A stretch of 42,859 nt of DNA from positions 1 to 42,859 of the forward strand of contig JAKSPX010000001.1 of the NCBI GenBank assembly GCA_024404415.1, read 5' to 3'. This DNA comes from Clostridia bacterium. GTDB taxonomy: Bacteria; Bacillota; Clostridia; Oscillospirales; QAMX01. Position numbers and translations under genes: made by a program. Shown in pieces: positions 37,546-42,859 of this stretch (position 1 is the first letter of the stretch; each line of letters begins with the position of its first letter). The notes under the pieces were generated by a model. That model was not told the origin of the DNA, made no database searches, and saw nothing but the letters and a program-made list of their open reading frames with translations.

Positions 37546-40125
37546 ATGGATCAGCATTATTTCCTTTATGAAGGCGATGCGACGCGCGAGATCTCTTTCC
37601 CTCTCGGCGGCATCGGTTCCGGCTCGATCGGCCTCGCCGGCAACGGCAGTCTGATAGACTGGGAGATCTTTAACCATCCCTCCAAGGGTTCGCGCAACGG
37701 TTGGTCTCACTTTGCCGTCAAGGCGGAGCGCGGCGGCAAGCTCCTCGGCGCACGCTGCCTGCAGGGCGACCTCCGCAAGGATTTCGTCGGCCAGTATGGC
37801 TCCCCGCGCCAGTTTAACGGCTACGGCTACGGCCCGGTCAACACATCCATGGAAGGTTATCCGCATTTCCGCAAGACCTCCTTTGACGGGCGTTTCCCCA
37901 TTGCACAGATGCCCTTCGGCGGCGAACCTTCCCCGGCGGAGCTCTCCCTCACGGCTTTTAACCCCATGAGCCCCGGCGAGACCGACGATTCGTCCATTCC
38001 CGCCGCCTTCTTTGAGATCTCTTTCAAGAATACCTCCAACCTTCCTTACGACGCGACGGTCGCTTTCTCGGTTCGCAATCCCTTCGCCTCCTCCGAAAAC
38101 TGCTACAAAGCCGGGGAGGGGATGCACGCCCTTTCCCTGAAGGACGCGGCACATGATGCCTCCGACAAGGAATACGGCGACCTAACCATGGCGACCGACG
38201 CGGAGGATGTTTCTTACCAGGAATACTGGTACCGCGGCGGCTGGAACGACGGCCCCGAGACCTATTGGCGAAACCTCACCGAATGTTCCCGTTTCCCCGC
38301 CCGCCATTACGAAGCCCCCGGTTCTTACGACATGGCGACCCTCGCCGCACACTTCAGCCTCGCGGCAGGGGAAGAAAAGAAGGTCCGCTTCCTGCTTTCG
38401 TGGAACGTACCGAATAACTATAATTACTGGGCGCCGCATAAGGATGCAGAAGGCAAGGACATCACCTGGAAAAACTACTACGCGGTGCTTTTCCCCGATT
38501 CCTGCGCTTCCGCACGCTATGCGCTTGCGAATTTCAAAAGCTTATATGCCCGGACTGAGGCCTTCCGCGACTCTCTTTACGACCAGACGCTTCCGAATGA
38601 GGTCATCGACGCGGCGGCGGCCACGCTTTCGGTTCTGAAATCCCCGACCGTTCTGCGCCTTGAGGACGGCAGCTTCTACGGCTGGGAAGGCTCGCGCGAG
38701 GTGGACGGCTCCTGCGAGGGCTGCTGCACCCACGTCTGGAACTACGCCTACGCGCTCTGCTTCCTCTTCCCCGGTCTGGAACGGAGCTTGCGCGAAAACG
38801 ACTACAACTATAACCAGCGCGAAAACGGCAAGATGGAATTCCGCATGACCCTTCCCGCCGGGAGCGAAAAGAATCTTTTCCGCGCATGCGTGGACGGTCA
38901 GATGGGCGGCATCGTGAAGGTCTACCGCGAGTGGAAGATCTCCGGCGACACCGAATGGCTCAAATCGCTCTGGCCGTCGGTCAAGAAAGCCCTCTCTTAT
39001 GCCTGGGACGAGACCAACGTCGACAAATGGGACGCCGACAAGGACGGCTTCTTAGAGGGAAGACAGCACCACACCCTCGATATGGAGCTCTTCTCCGCTT
39101 CCTCATGGCTCGAAAGCATGTATCTCGCGGCGCTCCGCGCTGCCGAAGAGATGGCCAAAGCGCTGGGTGACCCGGCTGAGAAGGAATACCGCGCGCTTTA
39201 CGAAAGCGGCCGCGAGAAGCTCGAAAATGAGCTTTATAACGGGGAATACTACTTTCAGAAGATCGACCTCTCCGACAAATCGCTTGTCGAGCGCTTCACC
39301 GCATCGGCTGATCCCTCGTTCTGGAACGAGGCGGCGGGCCTTCTCAACACCTACTGGAACGACGAAGCAGGGGAGATCAAGTACCAGATCGGCGAAGGTT
39401 CGGAGATCGACCAGATGCTCGGCGAATGGCACGCGAATCTTGTGGGTCTCGGCGATATCTTCGACCCCGAAAGATGCCGCACCGCCCTTCGGAGCCTGAT
39501 GAAATACAACTATAAAGACTCTTTCCGCGACTTCTATAATCCCTTCCGCCTCTTCGCCGTGAACGACGACAAGGGGACCGTCATGTGCGATTACCCGGAA
39601 GGCGCGAAAAAGCCCGCCATCCCGGTGCCTTACTGCCAGGAGACCATGCATGGCTTTGAATACGCGCTCGCAGGCCTTCTCTATCAGAAGGGCATGTTCG
39701 AGGAAGGCACCAAGGTCGTGCGCGCCGTCCGCGACCGTTACCGCGGCGACTGCCGCAACCCCTGGAACGAGATCGAATGCGGCAACAACTATGCCCGCTC
39801 CATGGCGGCCTTTGCCCTCCCGGTCATCCTCTCGGGCTTCACCTTCGACATGACGAAAAAGGAGATCGGCTTCGCGCCGAAGCTCGCAGGCGATTTCAAG
39901 AGCTTCTTTGCCCTTGGCAAGATCGCCGGGAGCTACGAGCAGACCGAAACCTCCGCCCGCCTTTCCTTCCTTGCCGGAAGCGGCGCACTTCAAAGGATCG
40001 TCACCCCCCTCAAGGGTGCTCTCCGCGTGACGCTGGACGGGAAAAGCTACGACTGCGCATCCGCCGACGGATCGCTTGAGCTTCCCGCAAGCGTATCTTC
40101 CTCCCTCGTCATCGAAAAGATCTGA
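37546..40125 (+). CDS. GH116-type beta-glycosidase (GBA2-like), intracellular
   Basis: 859 residues. An N-terminal beta-sandwich (about 1-330) begins ISFPLGGIGSGSIGLAGNGSLIDWEI, typical of the GBA2 N-domain; a helical (alpha/alpha)6 catalytic domain follows. Glu381 in YGWEGSRE fits the nucleophile position (compare LEG in human GBA2), and Asp512 in HHTLDMEL fits the acid/base. The end has beta strands. The family includes beta-glucosidases, beta-xylosidases and N-acetylglucosaminidases; specificity cannot be read here. ATG at 37546 is chosen for GAAAGGAGAG just upstream. No signal peptide. It lies 30 bases before the next gene, so both may share a promoter. Confidence 0.9.
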   Translation: MDQHYFLYEGDATREISFPLGGIGSGSIGLAGNGSLIDWEIFNHPSKGSRNGWSHFAVKAERGGKLLGARCLQGDLRKDFVGQYGSPRQFNGYGYGPVNTSMEGYPHFRKTSFDGRFPIAQMPFGGEPSPAELSLTAFNPMSPGETDDSSIPAAFFEISFKNTSNLPYDATVAFSVRNPFASSENCYKAGEGMHALSLKDAAHDASDKEYGDLTMATDAEDVSYQEYWYRGGWNDGPETYWRNLTECSRFPARHYEAPGSYDMATLAAHFSLAAGEEKKVRFLLSWNVPNNYNYWAPHKDAEGKDITWKNYYAVLFPDSCASARYALANFKSLYARTEAFRDSLYDQTLPNEVIDAAAATLSVLKSPTVLRLEDGSFYGWEGSREVDGSCEGCCTHVWNYAYALCFLFPGLERSLRENDYNYNQRENGKMEFRMTLPAGSEKNLFRACVDGQMGGIVKVYREWKISGDTEWLKSLWPSVKKALSYAWDETNVDKWDADKDGFLEGRQHHTLDMELFSASSWLESMYLAALRAAEEMAKALGDPAEKEYRALYESGREKLENELYNGEYYFQKIDLSDKSLVERFTASADPSFWNEAAGLLNTYWNDEAGEIKYQIGEGSEIDQMLGEWHANLVGLGDIFDPERCRTALRSLMKYNYKDSFRDFYNPFRLFAVNDDKGTVMCDYPEGAKKPAIPVPYCQETMHGFEYALAGLLYQKGMFEEGTKVVRAVRDRYRGDCRNPWNEIECGNNYARSMAAFALPVILSGFTFDMTKKEIGFAPKLAGDFKSFFALGKIAGSYEQTETSARLSFLAGSGALQRIVTPLKGALRVTLDGKSYDCASADGSLELPASVSSSLVIEKI

Positions 40126-40157
40126 CTATTTTACCTGCCTTGAAAGAAGGTGTTTTG

Positions 40158-40583
40158 ATGGAACTCTCTCTCACAAAAAAAGAACTGCGCCTTTTGTGCG
40201 ACCTCGTCTACATCGGCAACTGGGTGGTCAACTCCCCGCGTGGCGAGGAGCGCATCGCGCCCTATGACGCCATTGAGTCCCGCGTTTTCTACGCGGCAGC
40301 CAAGGAGGGCATGCCGGAATTGGCCGACATCACCTCTTACGGCACCATTCCGTCCCAACCCTACGTGGACGGCGGCATTCACGAAGCCATTCTGGACTAC
40401 GAGGACGCCTGCTTCTTCAACATTTTAGCCGAGGAGCTTGCGCGCCGCGACCTCAAGGACAAGGACGTTGACGGCGAGGACCACGACGAACTGCAGGCCC
40501 TGATTGACGAATACTTCTACGAGTTCTCTCTCAACGGCATCGACAACGTGAACGTACGCGGGATCGGAGACAAATCGGAATGA
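40158..40583 (+). CDS. Hypothetical acidic protein, translationally coupled to the following lipoprotein
   Basis: 141 residues, not recognised. Starts MELSLTKKELRLLCDLVYIGNWVV in two pieces and is mostly helical, with a strongly acidic C-terminal half (DLKDKDVDGEDHDELQALIDEYFYEF). No signal, membrane helix or cysteine motif. ATG at 40158 is preferred to one six codons earlier, since AAGAAGGTG lies just before it. Its stop overlaps the next gene (ATGA at 40580-40583), so the two gene products are likely made together. Confidence 0.8.
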   Translation: MELSLTKKELRLLCDLVYIGNWVVNSPRGEERIAPYDAIESRVFYAAAKEGMPELADITSYGTIPSQPYVDGGIHEAILDYEDACFFNILAEELARRDLKDKDVDGEDHDELQALIDEYFYEFSLNGIDNVNVRGIGDKSE

Positions 40584-41995
40584 AAAACTGCTTCAAACGT
40601 GCTCTCACATTCCTGCTGGCGGCGGGGATGCTCCTGACGGTGACCGCCTGCGAGGACCGCACCGGCCCCTACGTCTCCCGCCCGCAGGACAGCATGCTGC
40701 TCTACCAAAAAGAAGAAGGCGTTTTTCTGACCAACACCGACGCAGCGGCCTATACCGCCGAAGGCGCCTGCGCGGGCAGTCTCAATGCGGATATCGTGCC
40801 TTTAGCCTCCGGTTCGGCATATTATATTGAGGACGGCGAGCTCTATTTCAAGAGCTACCTCGAACCGGCTTACAAAATGACCGACGGCGTGAATATCGTT
40901 TTCTATTCTCTCGGAAGCGTTTTTGCGCTGACACAAAAAGGAGAGCTTCTCCGCACCGACGACCAAACCGGATATGAGGTGGTTTTGAAGGATGTGGGCA
41001 GTCAGGGGTTCTGCGAATGCGCCAACACGGTTTACGTCGTTTCGGGCACAACGCTTTACCGCCTCTTCTTCGGTGGTGCGCCGGAAAAGATGCAGATCTT
41101 CAAAGAGATCCCGGTTTTCCTGACCGGCAACGGAGAGGATATCTATTTTGCTGCGGACGGCGCCGTCTGGAAGTGCGGCCACAAGGCGGTCGCGCCCAAG
41201 CGCGTCTCCGGCAAGCAAACGGTCACGTCCATCGTGCCGGAACATCCGGTCTCCTACGCCGAAAAGCTCTTCTGGCAGGAGGAGTCCGGTGAACTCTTTG
41301 TCTACAATGTGGAAAAGGGTAAAACAGAGTCTGCCGGTTGGAATCCCGGTGAAGTGTTGATCATGGGAAAGCTTCTGCCTGAAAACACGTCTGACGCCGA
41401 AGCGCTGATCCTGACGACCGATCAGGGTGAAAATTTCGCCTATTTATTCGATGAAGAAGAGATCGTCCCCATCCCGGAAGCCTATTGGTGCTATGCCGAC
41501 GGGGAGTACCTTTACGGGATCACCGAAGAAGGTATGCTGATCTATGACGGTGAAAACGAAAAGGTCACCGAAATGACGACACCTCATTCCATGCTCGCCA
41601 CCCCTTACGGTTATTATTTCCTGACCGGCGAGACGGAAGGTTATCAGGCAACGCTCTGGGCGCTCCACGGTGGGGAAGCCGAGAAGATCGCCGAAAACGT
41701 CTTTGGTTCCCGCGGCCCGAACGCGGTTTATAAGTACGGCGGTATCTCCTATTTCACCGACAAGGCGATCTACATCATGGATGAGGAGACCCGCGTTTCC
41801 GAGGTTTTCGCTGAATGCGAGGGCGTAGTGGATTTCATTCCGCGCGCAGGCGGCGCTTACGCGCTCTTTGAAGACGGGCGGCTGGACGTGATGATCTACG
41901 GCGACGAGCTCTCCGAGACAGTCGATGAGGGCGTGACGCACCTTTTCCCGGACGACTACAATATGCCCGAGCGCCTCACGACCTATCCGAACTGA
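40580..41995 (+). CDS. Lipoprotein with propeller-like repeats
   Basis: 471 residues. Hydrophobic signal ending in V-T-A-C24, a lipobox, so probably lipidated and surface-exposed. The remainder is beta-rich with repeated short units ending in Y-x-x-x-x-G-x-L or similar (for example ELYFKSYL, DIYFAADGAVWKC, EYLYGITEEGML), as in beta-propeller/DUF5050-type proteins. No enzyme motif is recognised. Its ATG overlaps the stop of the preceding hypothetical gene. Beyond its stop only nine bases remain before the convergent gene, with no clear terminator. Confidence 0.85.
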   Translation: MKNCFKRALTFLLAAGMLLTVTACEDRTGPYVSRPQDSMLLYQKEEGVFLTNTDAAAYTAEGACAGSLNADIVPLASGSAYYIEDGELYFKSYLEPAYKMTDGVNIVFYSLGSVFALTQKGELLRTDDQTGYEVVLKDVGSQGFCECANTVYVVSGTTLYRLFFGGAPEKMQIFKEIPVFLTGNGEDIYFAADGAVWKCGHKAVAPKRVSGKQTVTSIVPEHPVSYAEKLFWQEESGELFVYNVEKGKTESAGWNPGEVLIMGKLLPENTSDAEALILTTDQGENFAYLFDEEEIVPIPEAYWCYADGEYLYGITEEGMLIYDGENEKVTEMTTPHSMLATPYGYYFLTGETEGYQATLWALHGGEAEKIAENVFGSRGPNAVYKYGGISYFTDKAIYIMDEETRVSEVFAECEGVVDFIPRAGGAYALFEDGRLDVMIYGDELSETVDEGVTHLFPDDYNMPERLTTYPN

Positions 41996-42004
41996 TCCGC
42001 GCTT

Positions 42005-42379
42005 TCATCCGAGGCGGCGGACGTGGCTCGCGCCGCGGTTATAAAGGAGCCTTTCGGCAAGATCGGCGGAGGCCTCCGGCACCCGGAGCGTCAGTTCCAC
42101 GCCTCCCGGCGTCTCACTTTGCATCCCGATCACGTTCATCGCTCTGACGTGCGGGATCCCCGGCATCCGCAATGTGGTGAAACTGCCGTTATCCTGCATG
42201 GGAAGCGGCGAAAAATTCTCATACCGGAAGCCTCCCACCTCATTCACCGCGCCGGGGCGCAGTCTTTCCCGCGTCTCGCGGGAGATCACCTCACAGCCCT
42301 TTTCCCGCAAGGACATCACCGCGAGGTCAGCAGCGTCCTCCCCGGGAAATACGGCCGTCAAACGAATCGACATCATCAT
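42005..42379 (-). CDS. Small ferredoxin-fold-like protein of unknown function
   Basis: 124 residues from the first of three in-frame ATGs (42379, 42376, 42373), with GGAAAGGAAGAA just upstream. The start 'IRLTAVFPGEDAADLAVMSLREKGCEVI' in pieces is a beta-alpha-beta pattern like small ACT/ferredoxin-like or stress-protein (YflT-like) domains; the C-terminal half repeats it ('VELTLRVPEASADLAERLLYNRGA'). So the protein may be two copies of a small fold. A longer reading that starts inside the next gene is unlikely. It converges on the lipoprotein gene. Function unknown. Confidence 0.75.
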   Translation of the reverse strand: MMMSIRLTAVFPGEDAADLAVMSLREKGCEVISRETRERLRPGAVNEVGGFRYENFSPLPMQDNGSFTTLRMPGIPHVRAMNVIGMQSETPGGVELTLRVPEASADLAERLLYNRGASHVRRLG

Positions 42380-42462
42380 TTCTTCCTTTCCTCTGTTCTC
42401 CCCGCTATTTTGAGGAAAAGAAGCCGGATTATGCGCGCCAAATACTGTAAGGGGGCGAAAAC

Positions 42463-42645
42463 ATGGACATTCAGGTCGGCGACATTTTGGAAATGAAAAA
42501 AAAGCACCCCTGCGGGTCGACACAGTTTCTCTGCCTCCGCACCGGCATGGATTTTCGCTTGAAATGCACCGTCTGCGGCCACAAAGTGATGGTCCCGCGC
42601 GCAAAAGCCGAAAAAAGCATCAAAAAAGTCATCAAAGCCGAATAA
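42463..42645 (+). CDS. DUF951 family protein
   Basis: 60 residues, matching the small DUF951 family (VGDILEMKKKHPCGS... and LKCTVCGHKVMVPR). It has three cysteines, C17 in HPCGS plus the pair in KCTVCGH, and a histidine after the last. Family members are about 65 residues, cytosolic and found near nif3 or primase/sigma genes in many Firmicutes; function unknown. AAGGGGGCGAAAAC precedes the ATG. It is convergent with a Nif3-like gene at the right edge. Confidence 0.92.
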   Translation: MDIQVGDILEMKKKHPCGSTQFLCLRTGMDFRLKCTVCGHKVMVPRAKAEKSIKKVIKAE

Positions 42646-42648
42646 ATC

Positions 42649-42690
42649 ATCCCCGTACCATTCTTCATGAAAGGTACGGGGATATTTCTT
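42649..42690. terminator. Terminator between the DUF951 gene and the Nif3-like gene
   Basis: ATCCCCGTACC (42649-42659) with GGTACGGGGAT (42673-42683), an 11-bp perfect stem, then ATTTCTT. Serves the + gene and possibly also the convergent one. Confidence 0.85.
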
Positions 42691-42701
42691 GATCATATTT
42701 T

Positions 42702-42859
42702 TTACCGGTCGGAATAGGTATACACTTCTCCGCAGTCAAAATACCTGACGTCCAGTTCCGGGTGCATTTCCTTCAGGCGCTTCGCGGTATAGGCCATGCC
42801 CTCGCGTTCCGATCCGGCATGTCCCATGACGAGGACCGCCTTGCGGTAACCGAGCTGAG
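42702..42859 (-). CDS. Nif3-like dinuclear-metal-centre protein, 3' part only
   Basis: Only about 52 C-terminal residues are inside the window; the start lies beyond the right edge. 'VMGHAGSEREGMAYTAKRL' and 'HPELDVRYFDCGEVYT' match the C-terminal metal-site region of Nif3/YqfO-type proteins, where the His and Glu in the GHxGSE motif bind metal. Biochemical role: GTP cyclohydrolase I type 2-like fold, function largely unknown. The gene is convergent with the DUF951 gene. Confidence 0.85.
   Translation of the reverse strand, partial: QLGYRKAVLVMGHAGSEREGMAYTAKRLKEMHPELDVRYFDCGEVYTYSDR

Overview
The window looks like chromosomal DNA of a Gram-positive, gut-type Clostridia (Bacillota). Signs are the complete S10-spc-alpha ribosomal gene order, a zinc-type S14, a four-cysteine S4, a zinc-LID adenylate kinase, sigma-A promoters of TTGACA/TATAAT type, AGGAGG-like ribosome binding sites, and many intracellular or lipobox-carrying glycan-related proteins. 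Genus cannot be read from the sequence. Both ends are cut inside genes: a clpC-type ATPase on the left and a Nif3-like protein on the right.

Layout. (1) 1-3300: truncated clpC on the minus strand, diverging from a small 2[4Fe-4S] ferredoxin, then a tRNA-type N6-adenine methyltransferase and rsmI. (2) 3333-8473: an AraC/GyrI-type regulator, a three-gene minus-strand operon (GH51 arabinofuranosidase plus two alpha/beta hydrolases) that fits arabinoxylan debranching, and a divergent SDR oxidoreductase. (3) 8538-23844: one unbroken minus-strand block of 31 genes from rpsJ to rplQ, including secY, adk, map, infA and rpoA. It is preceded by a strong promoter at 24254-24282 and a leader of about 400 nt that folds into several hairpins. 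(4) 24590-27100: an AT-richer accessory island with two small XRE regulators, a gene of unknown function, a membrane-anchored serine-rich protein with a Cys/His cluster, a lipoprotein, and a palindromic intergenic repeat. (5) 27119-37190: sugar-acid and carbohydrate genes. These are a uxuA operon on the minus strand, a divergent phosphodiester-glycosidase/SDR/TIM-barrel isomerase set, and a second minus-strand set of nucleoside hydrolase, a nitrilase-GDPD fusion and an NAD-dependent epimerase. (6) 37245-42859: tRNA-Gln(CUG), a GH116-type glycosidase, a coupled hypothetical/lipoprotein pair, a small unknown protein, a DUF951 protein and the Nif3-like fragment.

The catabolic genes can be read as intracellular processing of plant or host glycan fragments: arabinofuranosidase and esterase-like hydrolases, a GH116 beta-glycosidase, mannonate dehydratase for glucuronate breakdown, and several oxidoreductase/isomerase pairs of unknown substrate. 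No transporter is present, so uptake must be encoded elsewhere.

The most interesting parts are: (a) two XRE modules, each with back-to-back promoters sharing one -35 box and a different palindrome in each promoter spacer; the outward promoter of the first module points antisense into the second regulator; (b) the structured S10-operon leader, whose 5' GUCCCC can pair with either of two GGGGAC segments; (c) a nitrilase-GDPD fusion enzyme.
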